Assembly (NCBI RefSeq): GCF_020283565.1
Contig: NC_060061.1
Span: 26,883,362-26,947,361 of the forward strand
Reading direction: 5' to 3'
DNA: 64,000 bases
Source: Trifolium pratense
Taxonomy: Eukaryota > Streptophyta > Magnoliopsida > Fabales > Fabaceae
Below, piece after piece: positions 36,192 through 48,714 of this stretch (within the stretch, counting starts at the first letter, position 1; each line of letters opens with the position of its first letter). The notes under the pieces are model-generated. The model ran no database searches and was not told the DNA's origin. It saw nothing but the letters and a program-made list of their open reading frames with translations. Both the position numbers and the translations under genes were made by a program.

Positions 36192-36309
36192 TTGTTATTA
36201 TTTGTATTACTTATCCGTTGCTAACTTAGTTAGGTTAAGAACTTGGGAAAAGTTTTAACTTGGCTAAAACAGAATTCAACCCCCCCCTTCTTGTGTTTTC
36301 ACACCTTCA
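35194..36309 (+). repeat. 5' LTR of the Sirevirus-like element
   Basis: 1116 bp, starts TGTTGGAACTAAATTG and ends …ACACCTTCA, next to the primer-binding site TGGTATCTAGAGC (36312-36324). It contains a (TC)n microsatellite at 36144-36188. A relative is the fragment at 1699-2415. The open frame at 35388-35618 is inside the LTR. Confidence 0.85.
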
Positions 36310-36379
36310 ATTGGTATCTAGAGCTCTGGTCTGTTACTTTCACTTAACTGTGAGACAGTAAAGATCTTGTGAAAGCACT

Positions 36380-38754
36380 ATGTCTGGTGGAGACGATAGT
36401 ACTAGAACAACTGGTGAGGCCAGTGATGCTGGTGGTGGTCCTAGAAATGCTTTTGGTTTTGACTACTTAAGTAATGAATCACATGAACATAGTGGCAATA
36501 GAAAGGCCCCTATATTCAATGGTGATGCATCATTATTTGAGTGGTGGAAGGAAAGACTGTATAGCAATATTACTGCTATTGATCATGAATTGTGGGATTT
36601 AGTTGAGCTTGGAGTAACTTTTGAAAACTTAAATGAACATGGAAGATTGTCCATTGAGCACAGCTAACTTAAAAATCTACACTAAGCATCACAGAGTAAA
36701 GGACATTGTTGTTGGTGCTATTAGACATGAAGATTATGTCAGAATAGAAAACAAGTCAACTGCTAAATCTATCTTTGACTCTATGTGTGCTACCTATGAT
36801 GGTAATGAAAAGGTTCAAGAGGCTAAGGCTAGTCTCTTGATAAGGCAATATGAACTATTCACCATGCAACAAGATGAAAGCATTGAGACTATGTTTACAA
36901 GGTTTCAAATCCTTGTATCTGGTCTTAAAGCTCTTAAGAGGAGTTATTCCACCTATGACCATGTTCAGAAGATTCTGAGGAGTCTTCCTATTGCTTGGAG
37001 ACCTAAGGACACTGCGATAGAAGAAGCTCAAAATCTTAAGACTCTGAGTCTTGAGGCTCTGATAAGCAATCTCAGAAGCCATGAGATGGTTCTGAATGCT
37101 GATTCAGAAGCTAAGAAGAAGTCCAAGTCTGTGGCTTTACAGTCAACTAGGACTCCTTCTAAAGCTCTTAAGACTCAGCTTCTTGACATTGAAGAGGAAT
37201 CTTCTGCAGATGGTCAAGAGGAGGAAATGGGTGAAGATGAGTTTGCTTTATTCACCAAGTTTCAGCAATGGAACAGGTTTAACAAAAGAAATTTCAGAGG
37301 AAACAGCTCCAGAAATTTTGTCAGCAAAAAGGATGATCAGAAGAACTGCTTCAACTGTAAGAAGCCAGGACACTTTATTGCTGATTGTCCAGAAATGTCT
37401 GCCAAAGACAAAAGCAAAAGATACAGCTCAAAGAAGCAACAATTTAAGAGCAAATTGAAAAAGAGTCTGATGGCTACTTTTGAAGAGCTATCATCTGAGG
37501 AAGAAGTTGAGGAAGAGGAAGAGGCAAATCTAGCCCTAATGGCTTCAACTGACTCAGATACAGACTCAGAGGATGAATCAGAATCAGATTCAGAAGTTAC
37601 AGATGAGGTATTTTCTGACTGTTCTAAATCTCAACTTATAACTGCACTTAACAAGGTCATTGAGAAACATCTCAGAGTGTTAAGTAAACAAAAAGCTTTA
37701 CAAGAAAAGCTTAACACTCTGACTGAACAGGCAGACCATTTTCAAGGTCTATATCAAGAAACTCTGAATAGAGTGAATGATTTTGAAAAGGGTTGTGATG
37801 TGTGTCACAAACCTATTGATGAGCAGGAAATAGCTCTTCAACAGTTTGTGCATCTCAACCTTGGAAAGAGCAAAGCTGCAAATAGAATTTATAATGTTTT
37901 GAGACATAGAGGAGAAGGACTTGGCTATGAATATATGGTAGAACATATTCAAAGCTAAGACCTTTGCCAAAAAGGTTGGAAAATCTTGGGTTTATTATGT
38001 TGTTCCACCAAGTGAAGAGGGAAAGAATCCTGGTACTCTGGAAAATAAGGATGATGATCTGAGAAAATTAGAAGCTGACAGCTCAGAGGAATCAAGTTCC
38101 TCAGGATCTGGGAAGAAAAGTTCAGAAGATAGAAGTTATTCAGAACCTGAGAATATTAGTTCAGATGTTCTGAAAACTTCAAAATCTGAGACTTCAAATT
38201 CTGGAACCAAAGGAACTTCAGTACCTGAGGCTAGTCAATCTAAAGGCTCAGAAGTTTTTAAAAGAAAAAATTCAAACTCCAAACCTCAGATGCAATACAG
38301 GACTCAGATTATTTATGATTCTAGAGTCAGTAGATATAACCAATCAGAACAAAGGATTGGTGATAAATACAAACTATGGAGTCATAAACAATCCAAATCC
38401 TGGAATAATAACAAATCTCAAACAAAGAAAAAGTTTCAAAAAGGTTATTATTCCAAACCAAGATCTTTCTCTAACACTCAACAACATAGTAAGCATTTGT
38501 GGACTAACAAGCGTGGACCCAGAAGATGGGTACCAAAAGCTGAAATAATGTACCATTCAGATTTACCAACTAGGAAAGGATATGTCCTACCTAGAGCATG
38601 GAAACAAGTCCTGTGCAAAGGAAGAAGGGCTTATATCCTAGACAAATGGCTGACATGTTCTCAAGTTAACAATCAGAACTTGAGAAGTGAAGAGGAAGAA
38701 TACTGGGATGACTTTATCATTAACTGTGATGAAGAATTCTACCGCAATGATTAA
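36380..38754 (+). pseudogene. Copia gag (nucleocapsid-type), frameshifted twice
   Basis: Starts MSGGDDSTRTTGEAS. The first frame breaks between about 36640 and 36667, and the next runs 36633-37958. It contains the gag core and one zinc knuckle CFNCKKPGHFIADC (37347-37388), then an acidic region. A second frameshift near 37930-37948 leads into the third frame, which ends in TAA before pol. Gag normally packages the element RNA into virus-like particles in the cytoplasm. The breaks are described only; no repaired reading was made. Confidence 0.8.
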
Positions 38755-38792
38755 AGTTGTTTCTCATACAGCCTACCACTCAAGGAAGTATC

Positions 38793-41700
38793 ATGAATCA
38801 CTCATGGTATCTGGATAGTGGATGTTCAAGGCATATGACTGGTGACAAACAACTATTTTCTAAGTTGACTCTGAAAGATGGAGGATCTGTTGGTTTTGGA
38901 GGCAATCAAAAGGGAAAAATAATAGGTACAGGTACAGTAGGTAACTCTTCCCTTTCTATTAATGATGTTTGGTTAGTTGATGGACTCAAACATAACCTAT
39001 TGAGCATAAGTCAATTTTGCGACAATGGTTATGTAGTTGTCTTTAATAAGGAATCATGTACTGTAACTAAACAATCTGACAACTCCATTGTATTCAAAGG
39101 TCTGAGAAAGAACAATGTTTATAAAATAAATCTTTCTGATTTGAATGAACAAAAAGTTGTGTGTCTTCTGACCTTGAGTGAAGAAAAATGGATCTGGCAT
39201 AAGAGGTTAGGCCATGCTAACTGGAGGTTAATCTCTAAGCTTAGCAAGCTTGACCTTGTCAGAGGTTTACCTAAAATTAAATATCACTCAAACACACTTT
39301 GTGGTTCTTGTCAAAAAGGAAAGATTACAAAATCCTCTTTTAAACCTAAAAACATTGTTTCTACCTCAAGACCATTGGAACTTCTTCACATTGATTTGTT
39401 TGGGCCAGTTAACACTGCCTCTATCAATGGAAAGAAGTATGGATTAGTAATTGTTGATGATTACAGTAGATGGACTTGGGTAAAATTCCTAAGAACAAAA
39501 GATGAAGCTTATGATGAGTTTAGCATCTTCTGCAAACAAATTCAAAATGAAAAAGGCTACACTATTTTAAAAGTTAGAAGTGATCATGGTGGAGAATTTG
39601 AAAATGAACCTTTTGAAAATTTCTGTGAAAAATATGGCATTCTGCATGAATTCTCTTCTCCTAGAACTCCTCAACAAAATGGGGTTGTAGAAAGGAAGAA
39701 TAGAACTCTGCAAGAAATGGCCAGAACCATGATGCATGAAACTAATGTAGCAAAGTTTTTATGGGCAGAAGCTGTAAACACAGCATGTTATGTTCAAAAT
39801 AGAATCTATATCAGATCTAAGTTGAACAAAACTGCTTATGAATTGTTCAAAGGAAGAAAACCTGACATTTCTTATTTTCATCAGTTTGGATGTACTTGTT
39901 ACATTTTAAACAACAAAGTCCATCTAAAGAAATTTGATGCTAGAGGTTATAAGGGTATCTTTATAGGATACTCTGAACGCTCAAAAGCATACAGACTGTA
40001 TATTTCTGAAACACACACTGTGGAAGAAACTATGCATGTCAAGTTTGATGACAAAGAGCCTGACCAAGTGTCAGAGCTTGTGGAAGGTTTGTCTAGATTT
40101 CAGGTATCAGAGGATCAGTATTCAGATATTCCAAACTACTCAGAACATCCATTCTCTGAAGAACCTCTGAACATGACAGTTCCTACAGACTCTGAACATC
40201 AAAGGAATGAAGCAGCTGCTGAACCTGCTGTTGATGAGTCTGAAGATGATGAACCCCCTAGAAACACTTTCAAATACAAATCATCACATCCAGAGGAACT
40301 GATCTTAGGCAACAAGGATAGTCCAAGAAAGACAAGATGTCAACTAAGAAATGAGGAATCTTTAGTTGGTCTTATTTCAATGATGGAACCTTCAAAGGTT
40401 GATGAAGCTCTGAAAGATGATGCTTGGATAGTAGCTATGCAAGAAGAGCTGAATCAATTTCAAAGAAATGATGTATGGACTCTAGTGCCCAAACCTTCAC
40501 ACAAGAACATTATTGGAACAAAATGGGTATTCAGAAACAAGCTGAATGAACAAGGTGAAGTGGTAAGAAACAAGGCTAGATTGGTTGCACAAGGTTATAG
40601 TCAGCAAGAGGGGATTGACTATACTAAAACCTTTGCACCAGTTGCTAGACTTGAGGCTATCAGGTTACTTCTATCTTATGCTGTTAATCATGGAATAACC
40701 TTGTATCAGATGGATGTAAAAAGTGCCTTCTTAAATGGTTTTATTTCTGAAGAAGTGTATGTTAAGCAACCTCCTGGTTTTGAAGATGTCTCAAACCCAG
40801 AACATGTTTTCAGATTGAAGAAATCACTGTATGGTCTGAAACAAGCTCCAAGAGCTTGGTATGATAGACTCAGTAATTTCCTTCTTGAAAAGGGTTTTGA
40901 GAAAGGGAAGGTTGACTGCACACTCTTTAGAAAAACAACCAAGGAAGATATTTTAATCATTCAAATTTATGTTGATGATATTATTTTTGGTTCAACTAAT
41001 GCTTCCTTGTGCAAGAATTTCTCTAAGATAATGCAGGATGAATTTGAAATGAGCATGATGGGAGAATTGAAGTTCTTCCTTGGAATTCAAATTAATCAGA
41101 AGAAGGAAGGAACTTATGTTCATCAATCAAAATACACCAAAGAACTTCTGAAGAAGTTCAACCTAGATGATTGCAAGATAATGAACACTCCCATGCATTC
41201 AACTACCAACATGAGCAAGACAGAAGATGAAGGAAAAGTAGACCAAAAGGTCTACAGAGGTATGATTGGTTCATTACTCTATCTGACAGCCTCTAGGCCA
41301 GATATTTTATTCAGTGTTTGCTTATGTGCAAGATTCCAGTCAGATCCTAGAGAATCTCATCTTATTGCTGTAAAGAGAATCTTTAGGTATCTGAAAGGAA
41401 CAACTAATCTTGGACTTCTCTATAAGAAATCCAATGATTATGTGCTAAATGGATTTTGTGATGCTGACTATGCTGGAGATAAAATTGAAAGAAAATCCAC
41501 AAGTGGCAATTGTCAATTTGTTGGTGAAAACCTTAGCTCTTGGGCTAGTAAAAGACAAACTACTATAGCTTTGTCTACAGCAGAAGCAGAATACATTTCA
41601 GCAGCTAAGTGTTGCACATAACTACTCTGGTTAAAATATCAGCTAGAAGATTATCAGGTAAGCAGTCACAATATTCCTTTATATTGTGATAACACTGCAG

Positions 41701-41915
41701 CCATCCATTTATCTAAAAATCCTATCCTACACTCTAGAGCCCAACATATTGAAATTAAACACCATTTTATTAGAGATTATGTTCAGAGAGGCATTATAAA
41801 TATTAAGTTTGTTGATACTGAAAATCAATGGGCTGACATATTTACTAAAGCCTTACCTGTTGAAAGATTTGATATTATAAAGAAACATCTGAACATGTTT
41901 TCAATCTCTGAATGA
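38793..41915 (+). pseudogene. Copia pol: protease, integrase, reverse transcriptase, RNase H
   Basis: The open frame begins at 38757; the first ATG is at 38793. Domains in order: protease active site [11 protein letters not shown] (Asp codon 38814); GAG-pre-integrase with WHKRLGH and CGSCQKGK; integrase triad D (39393), D (39582), E (39690), a DD35E spacing; reverse transcriptase with [11 protein letters not shown] and the catalytic YVDD at 40968-40979; RNase H with DADYAG and STAEAEY. A TAA at 41619-41621 interrupts RNase H. The frame is otherwise intact to TGA at 41913-41915, so a single nonsense change is the only lesion seen in pol. Confidence 0.9.
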
Positions 41916-42362
41916 AAGATTTTTTTTGGCAATTAAAGTGTAAGAGGTTATGTATGTCAGAACTTATGGTTCAAAACATCTGAAACACAAGCTCTGAAAT
42001 ACTTAACTCTGATAGATTTTTTTTAAAACTCAGAGGCTCTGAACTATTTAAGTGGAAAACGTTTAGTATTCGCTGCTGAACAGTTGTCCATTAAAATAGC
42101 AGTTACCAAGTAAACTTCTGCACGTGGTCTACGTGTGTCAGGTAGTGGGTGGTTAATGATGACTTTTAGTATTCAAATTTTTGTCAATAAGCGTAACTTC
42201 CCAAATTTGCCATTTTTGTGTTAACTGTACGCATTTAAATAAACTTACACAATACACTTGCACACTTTTCACTTTCACAACCTACACTTTCTTTTCTCTC
42301 TAAACCTCCAACAAAAATCTTCTTTCTCTCTCGTTAGTTCCTACCCTTACCTAAACTTCATC
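41916..42362 (+). other. Spacer between pol and the third ORF
   Basis: About 450 bp. A TATA-like TTTAAATAAACTTACAC (near 42235) and a CT-rich leader precede the start at 42363. A subgenomic or spliced transcript could start here, but this is inferred only. Confidence 0.35.
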
Positions 42363-45053
42363 ATGGCTGGTTCTTCTTCAACTTCAACAACCAAGATTCC
42401 TCCGTTCATGTTCAAACATCTTCAGATTGTTGGGAACGAGATGGAATTCCCAGAATCTCAACTAACGTTACTTCCTGAGAAGATGGTCGACTTTGATAGT
42501 CTGAAGGCTAATGGGTTTGATGTGAAGCCGTACTTCTCTGCTCAGGGTTGGGATAAGTATTTCGACATGTTGAATAGTCCTATCTATCCAGATCTCTTGA
42601 AGAAATTCTGGATGAAAGCAAGAGTCTTTTCAAAGTACGAAGCTAAGCTAGAAGAACGTGCTGCAATTGAAAGGAATCCTAGTCTAAAGGGAAAAACTAG
42701 GAAGGAGATGGGTCTATTGGAATTTACCGGTACACAGATTAGGTCTAACATCTGTGGTATCAATCTTACTTTCTCTCCAATTCACTTTAATGCTTTGCTT
42801 GGTTTGGATAACTCTGGGTTGGTGCTAGATGACTTTGAGAAGGATACAAGATTTAGAGAAGAACTTCTGCATAGGATGTGCATTGATATGAAGCTGAAGG
42901 GAAAGGTTAAAGGTCTGACAGATGAATGTAGGGTTCTATTCAAGATTATTCTATCAGCTATCAGTCCAAGAGTTGGTGGTACTGATACTATCTCCTGGCC
43001 CCATCGCCATCTGATATACTTTCTTCTAACTGAAAGGAAAGTCAATCTGGGAAAATACTTCTTTGAGAGGATATGTGAAGTCATCTTCTTAAGCAAGTCT
43101 CAGAGGAAAACAACCATTGTTTATCCTAGACTGCTTTCAGATCTTCTCTTCCAAGGTCACATCATTCAGAATCTGAAGAAGTTCTATCCAGAACTTGTGG
43201 CTCAGAAGCTCTCTCCAGAAGTTCTGAATGCAAGCTTTCTGACAAAGATGCATCTCATTAACACCAAGCTGGTTCAACCTGAACAAGAATTCTCAGTACG
43301 TCTTGAAGATCGTCTGTATGTGAATGGTTATCCTGTTATTTATGAATTGGATGCTGAGGAAGTCATTCAAGATTATCTGAAGGTTCTTCAAGATGAAGGT
43401 TTTACTGTTGATAGGAGTATGGTTCCAAAGGCTCCAGTAAACATGTATAGACCTAAGAGGAAACTCAAGAGAAAAGCTGATGCTCAGGAGGATCAAGCTA
43501 AGCCAGATCTTCTTGCTCAGAAGAAGGTTAAAGTTGAGCAAGCTTTTGCTGAGGAAAGAACCAAGATGAAGCATGAAGCTGCTACTGACAAAACTGTTGA
43601 AGCATCGTCCAAAAAGCCTATTGATCTTGATGCTGAGGAAAGTGATTCAGATGAGACTCAGTCTGATGATGAGACTCAGTCTGATGAAGAGACTCAATCT
43701 GATGAAGAAACTCTGGGTGCCAGGCTGCGAAAGAAACAAGCTCCTAGTTCTAAAGGTAAGAATCCTAAGTATGTTTTTAATGAAGCTGAAATAGGAGTAG
43801 GTTACACTGAACCTCTTAACACTATACTGCCTGAAACTGAAACCATTAACATTCCCTCTGACAATTCAGAAGAACATGATTGTTCCACTGATGAATTAAT
43901 CAGACAAGGTAAAGAAAATCTTGAAAAATTTACCTCTTCTGATAACATTCAGCAGAAGGACAAACATATTTCTTCTGAAAATCCTCTCTCTGAACTTGAA
44001 AAACATCTTAGCCCAGACCCTCTAAATAATCAACCTTTCACTCATGAAACAAACAAACCTTCATCCCCTCCTAAACCAAAATCACCTCAACCTCAACCAC
44101 AAATAGAAATATCTCCTCAACCATCTACTGAACCTCAACCAACCTCACCTATCAAACAAACTTCCCCCAGCAAATCTCCTGAACCAACTCCTGAACCAAC
44201 CTCTGAACACATAGCATCTGACCGTAACCCTGACTCAGGTGCTGAACATGTTTCTCCTGAACGTGTTCACACTTGTGCCCCTAGACCTTCAGAAGTAGAG
44301 ATTATTCAAATTGACAACTCTACCCCTACATCACCCTAACACTCCACAATTCCACATATCTCACCCTCACCTTCTGACCTATTTGGTAACCTCTCCAATC
44401 AGCTTTATGATGATCTACTTAGGTTGTCAAATATTAAGAACAGGTTCTTGGCTTGTCCCTCTGATGTGGATGTTGAAGTATCACTTCTCAAGGCCAAAAT
44501 CTGTAATGCTCTGGATGCAGTTGGTGATGATATCAAGTCTGTTATTGGTAAACGGGATATGGAGGTTGTTCATCTGATGAAGGAAGGTTTAGCACGGGCT
44601 AGTTTGAAGAGGTTAACAATGTACAGTCATGAGGAAAATGAGCGTGCTAAGTTTGCTGTTGTGTCTGCTGCTGTGTTGCGTCTGAATGCTTTCAAGGACT
44701 GCTGGGTAGATTCCAAATTGTTTAAGAGTCTAAAAGCTTAGAGGATAGAAACTGAACGTCTGGCTGAAGCTGCTGAGAGGCTTGCTCAAGAAGCTGCTGT
44801 GCTGTCCCAAGATGATGTTCTCATGATTGATTATCAAGAGGAAGGTGGACCCTCCTCTGATAAGGGCAAAGCTCCTATGGATACAGATCAGCTGAGGGCT
44901 CTTCAGGAAGCATTGAGGCAACAACAAGAAGCTCTTGAGAGGCAAAGATCAGATCATCTGAATCTAGAATCAAAGGTGGACAAGGTTGACTCCAAAGTGG
45001 ACTCTTTGAACGATAAATTTGACATCCTCTTAGCCTTTCTTCAGAAACCCTAG
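42363..45053 (+). pseudogene. Env-like third ORF of the Sirevirus-like element, two stop codons
   Basis: The start is chosen at ATG 42363 (MAGSSSTSTTKIPPF), because the frame upstream has no ATG. The N-terminal two thirds have no domain I recognise. An acidic repeat (DETQSD units) follows near 43650, then a Pro-rich stretch (PPKPKSPQPQPQ type, about 44070-44210). The frame has TAA at 44337-44339 and TAG at 44739-44741. Beyond each stop the same frame stays open, ending at 45053 with a Gln/Glu-rich, coiled-coil-like region. A Pro-rich part plus C-terminal coiled coil is typical of the env-like ORFs reported from SIRE1-type elements. An envelope function in plants is unproven. Only the breaks are described here. 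Confidence 0.7.
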
Positions 45054-45356
45054 GATTCTCAGCACATTTATGTTATTTTATTTATGTTTATATTTATCTT
45101 CTGAACAATTTTTTAGTTTTCTGGATTTTAACTTGGTTATTTAGAATGTTATTTTTTTTTGCGTGGTTTATCTTTATTTCATTCTATTTTTTTGACAAGA
45201 ACATAAGAACACAAGCAGAATTTAAAAGAAATTTTTTTATTAATGAGCTGCATATGCTGAGTACATTGGTAAAAAGAAAAGACAACCTAAACCTATTCAG
45301 ATTGATCCTCAGAAGAAAAAATATATGATTGTTTTAATTTTGTGACAATATTGCAG
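45054..45356. other. Junction between the copia element and the phytocyanin gene
   Basis: T-rich sequence. Up to about 45120 it may be the copia 3' UTR. Further on it reads as an intron ending in TTGTGACAATATTGCAG at 45356. No 3' LTR and no first phytocyanin exon are visible. Confidence 0.4.
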
Positions 45357-45772
45357 ATTTCAAGTACAATAAAGCGAATGATTCGGTTCTTGTGGTGAAA
45401 AAGGAGAACTATGATTCTTGCAACACCAATAATCCAAAACAAAAGATGGACGATGGGGATTCAAGATTTAAGCTCAGTGATTCTGGTCTCTATTATTTCA
45501 TTAGTGGCAATGTTGAAAATTGCAAACATGGTGAAAAAGTTATTGTTTTAGTCATGGCTAGACACAAACACCACCCTCTTCCCACCACTGCACCTGCACC
45601 GTCTCAGCCGCCAGCAAGTGCCTTGTCGCCTCCTCAGATTCACTCGTCTACTTTGGATACTCCGGCGCCGTCTCCGTCTAAAGCAAGTTTTGTTGGTGTG
45701 AGTGTGGGATTTAGGGTTATGGTTTGGATTGTTTTGGTGTTTAGTACTAGCTATGCAGGGTTTGTTTATTAG
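45357..45772 (+). CDS. Early-nodulin-like (phytocyanin) protein, last exon only
   Basis: The exon follows a good acceptor (TTGCAG at 45356). It encodes the second half of a plastocyanin-like domain: FKYNKANDSVLVVKKENY, DSCNTNN, then DSGLYYFISGNVENCKHGEKV. The two cysteines are in the positions of the family's disulfide bridge. A Pro/Ala/Ser-rich stretch like arabinogalactan-protein glycomodules follows, then a C-terminal hydrophobic segment consistent with GPI-anchor addition. Early-nodulin-like proteins act at the plasma membrane or cell wall and lack a copper-binding site. The first exon, with signal peptide, should lie upstream but is replaced by copia sequence. So this is an amputated gene, although the exon itself has no lesion. 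Confidence 0.8.
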
Positions 45773-46092
45773 TCTGTGTTATTGTTGTGAGACTTGTAGT
45801 TGGATCTGATGAGAAATAAATTTTTCTGTCATTTATGATTTTAATGTGTGTTTGAATTTGATCTTTTAATTTCATTCTTTGTTTATTTTGAATCCAACTT
45901 TATTTTTATTTATGGAATGCCAGATCAAGATCATCTTCATTTTTTAAAGAAATTGAGAGATTTTTTATCTGTGGGAACACAAAAGTCTAAAACAAAATTT
46001 AGTGCAACGTCGTCAATAACAATTATATGGTGCATCCGCCTATAAAACAATAAGATTTAGAGAGAAAATTTCTCTCTCGAAATTAAACGGCT
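45773..46092 (+). other. 3' UTR and flank of the phytocyanin exon
   Basis: Contains GAGAAATAAA-type signals near 45810. Most of 45700-46090 recurs, diverged, at 46665-46955 and 48715-48840, which shows a duplication of the gene end. Confidence 0.55.
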
Positions 46093-46518
46093 TGATCTTA
46101 CCTAATCAGAAGTGCGACCGCGCCGGCGTTTGTGTTGATGAAACCCCTGTTGAAACGGAGGGGGGTTGTGTACCTGCAGGCACTCCGACGCTCAAGTCAG
46201 TGAGGTGAAATATATGTTTTCTGTGCTAAAATAATGCGTACCTTACAAATGACAAAGAGTTGCGTATATATAGCCCCCCAGCGCTGGGCCAAGACCCTTG
46301 ATGGCATTAATGGTCATCAAGTGGCTGCCTGAAAACGGCTATGAGGCCTTGATGTGCAGTAAATGCTCATCATTCCGGTTTACGGCCGTTACGATACGTG
46401 GAAGTATCAGACCGTTGGTGAATCGAGCAAGGCTCGTGAGGTCCTCGCGATAGGCTAGCTCGGGTTATATCTGTTCGTCATCCTTCGGTGCTCGAGCATC
46501 TATGCTCGGCCCAGAACA
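46093..46518 (-). repeat. Solo LTR (426 bp) with 5-bp target duplication
   Basis: On the minus strand it starts TGTTCTGGGCCGAGC and ends GGTAAGATCA. Perfect CGGCT duplications flank it (46088-46092 and 46519-46523). It is GC-rich compared with the flanks. It has a TATA box (GGCTATATATACGC at 46262-46275, minus strand). The paralogous sequence at 48822-48835 (GACGACTCTACAT) lacks the insert and shows the empty site. No second LTR or internal part is nearby, so it is a solo LTR left by recombination. Confidence 0.88.
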
Positions 46519-46664
46519 CGGCTCTACAATGAGGAATAGTTGTAAAAGATAATATTCTATAAATTTTACATTATTTCATCTAAATCGACATCCTCTTCAT
46601 TCAATTATACACTCTTTAATTTGTATTATGTTAACCTTATTTTTGGGTACAAAATTTTTGTTTA

Positions 46665-46955
46665 TTGTTTAAATTTTAGTTTTGTGGTTGGGTTTTGGTG
46701 TTGTGCTTTGGGTTATTTTGGTGTTTAGTACCGCTATGCAGAGTTTTTTTATAATTAGTTTGTGTTATTGCTAATGATACCTGTAGTTGGATATGATTTT
46801 ATGATAAATAAATTCTTCTGTTATTCATGATTTTTATGGGTGTTTGAATTGTTCATTTAATTTCATTCTTTGTGAATTTTGAATTGAGCTTTTCATCTTC
46901 ACATTTCTCAAAGAAATTGAGAGATTTTTATCCGTTTAATGCCACACAAAAGGCA
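46665..46955 (+). repeat. Duplicate of the phytocyanin gene end (copy 2, left part)
   Basis: Closely follows 45700-45970: GGATTGTTTTGGTGTTTAGTAC versus GGTTATTTTGGTGTTTAGTACC, then TTTCATTCTTTG, then AAGAAATTGAGAGAT. The coding part is not open. The rest of the copy appears at 48715-48840. Confidence 0.75.
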
Positions 46956-47583
46956 AATTTTAAAAAATTCCATCCCTGGAAAAAGAAATTCTAAAAAATG
47001 TTAAAAAAATAAAAACACGTTAAATAGAGTACAATGCAAAAAACACCATAAAAAACGGACGCTTGTAGGCTTAGTTTACACATGAACAGTGTTGTCTTCT
47101 ACCTCTGGCGGGTCAACCCATGACCAGAAACGGGTCAAAACGTGGGTTATGCTCCAGCATCCATATCTTCCGTTTTTCAGCTCCATTTTTCGCGATTTTT
47201 TGTGCGTTTTGATCGGAATACAATTTCTAATGATTCTAACATAAAATTATAAAGTATCAAACATCAAAACGTGAGATCTAATGAGAAATTCATGAATCTA
47301 TTAACACCATTAAAGACATGATTTTTCCCTCTATGTTTGTCCAAAAAACACAAAATTTGTGGCATTAGATTCGTACAATGATGGTCTACATAAGCCTTAT
47401 AATTTTTCACTTCAGTTTGTTGCATATTAAAATTCGAAATTTTGAAAACATAAGAAAACGAAAATCATAAAAAAAAGATGAATATTTTAGTTTTGTTGGA
47501 AAAAAAGAAGAAGTTCATTTGCATTCTTAAAGAAGAAGATGGAATGAAAATTTAATGGTAAAATTTAGTGGGTCTTTTTGCAA
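46956..47583. other. Inserted sequence of unknown type
   Basis: Separates the two halves of the duplicate. It contains a relatively GC-rich stretch near 47090-47190 (CTGGCGGGTCAACCCATGACC). No ORF or element ends recognised. Confidence 0.35.
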
Positions 47584-47686
47584 CTAGTCCCACACCCGTG
47601 CGATGCATAGGTGTTATGTGGTATTTTATATTATAATGTTGAAAAATTATTTGTATAAATTGTAACAATAAGTATTATAAAATGAA

Positions 47687-47726
<40 letters not shown>

Positions 47727-48585
47727 TAAAAGTGATGTACTTATCACTTCCTCCAACCAATATATATACCTATATGTATAGAGAATGAGTACGGACCATC
47801 AAAATTGAATGAAATATATTTATTTTTTTGGTGGGGTGTGCCAGCCAATGCAATAGTGCAACGCATAGGCGACACACTAAAATTGAATGAAATATGATAA
47901 TGATAATGGTTATTATATATTTCAATCTCATAACCTAACTTTTTGCATAACCTTCACTCTTCTCTAAAATTATAATGTAATTAAGTCAATAATGTATTAC
48001 TTCGTATTTTTTTTGTGTGACTAAATTATAAACTCTTTGTTGTTTCTATGAAAACGGTTGACATTTAAATGGGATAAATATTGAAAGAGAATCCAACCAT
48101 GTTCATCTTCATTGTCACTAAGAAATGTTATAATAATGTAGAAAAATGTAATATCACAACATCAATTTTTGGATAATTGGAGAGGTATAATTCAATAATA
48201 ATGTAGAAAATTGTAACATCTTGTGACATCAATTTTTGGATAATTTTTTTTTTTTAAGGAAACTTGAAGATATATTATTGCATCAAATCAAAATGTAACA
48301 TCACAACATCAATTTTTGGATAATTGGAGAAGCATAATTCTTTATTATTTATTATGAGACTGATATAATATAAAAAAAAAAATAGAGATGAGAATGATAT
48401 AATATTGATTATATTGAAAAAATATATAAGGAAGTGATGTGGAAACAAAATAAATAGAGATGAAAATGATATAATATAAGGAAGTGATGTGGCATTATTG
48501 TGTGATTTAATTGGATGTAAATGAGTGATGTGGATTAGGGTTAAGATGGATAGTAGGATAACTATATAGGAATTATATATATAGA
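47584..48585 (-). mobile_element. Non-autonomous Helitron (1.0 kb)
   Basis: On the minus strand it starts A|TCTATATATATAATTCC at 48585 and ends with a hairpin-like CACCTATGCATCGCACGGGTG, GGGA and CTAG|T at 47584. Inside, ATCAATTTTTGGATAATT occurs three times (48155-48330) and AAGTGATGTGG twice. An (AAT)n microsatellite lies at about 47688-47725. No coding frame. Confidence 0.65.
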
Positions 48586-48714
48586 TTATACTATTTTAAC
48601 TTAGTTTTTATATCATAAATGATGTAAGATGAAATGAATGGTCTTGATTGATACTAACTAAGATGAGTCAATTCTGCCCATTTTCATGGAATGGGTAGAT
48701 AAGTTGTCACCCAC

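Larger units (their letters stand above)
35194..45120 (+). mobile_element. Sirevirus-like Ty1/copia element with env-like third ORF, 3' LTR lost
   Basis: Order: 5' LTR (35194-36309), primer-binding site (36312), gag (36380-38754), pol with PR-INT-RT-RNaseH (to 41915), and a third ORF (42363-45053). Copia order is clear because integrase precedes reverse transcriptase. An extra ORF after pol is a feature of the Sirevirus/SIRE lineage. No 3' LTR follows; the sequence passes into a phytocyanin gene end within about 300 bp, so the 3' end was deleted. Gag, pol and the third ORF all carry breaks, so it is inactive. Confidence 0.88.
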
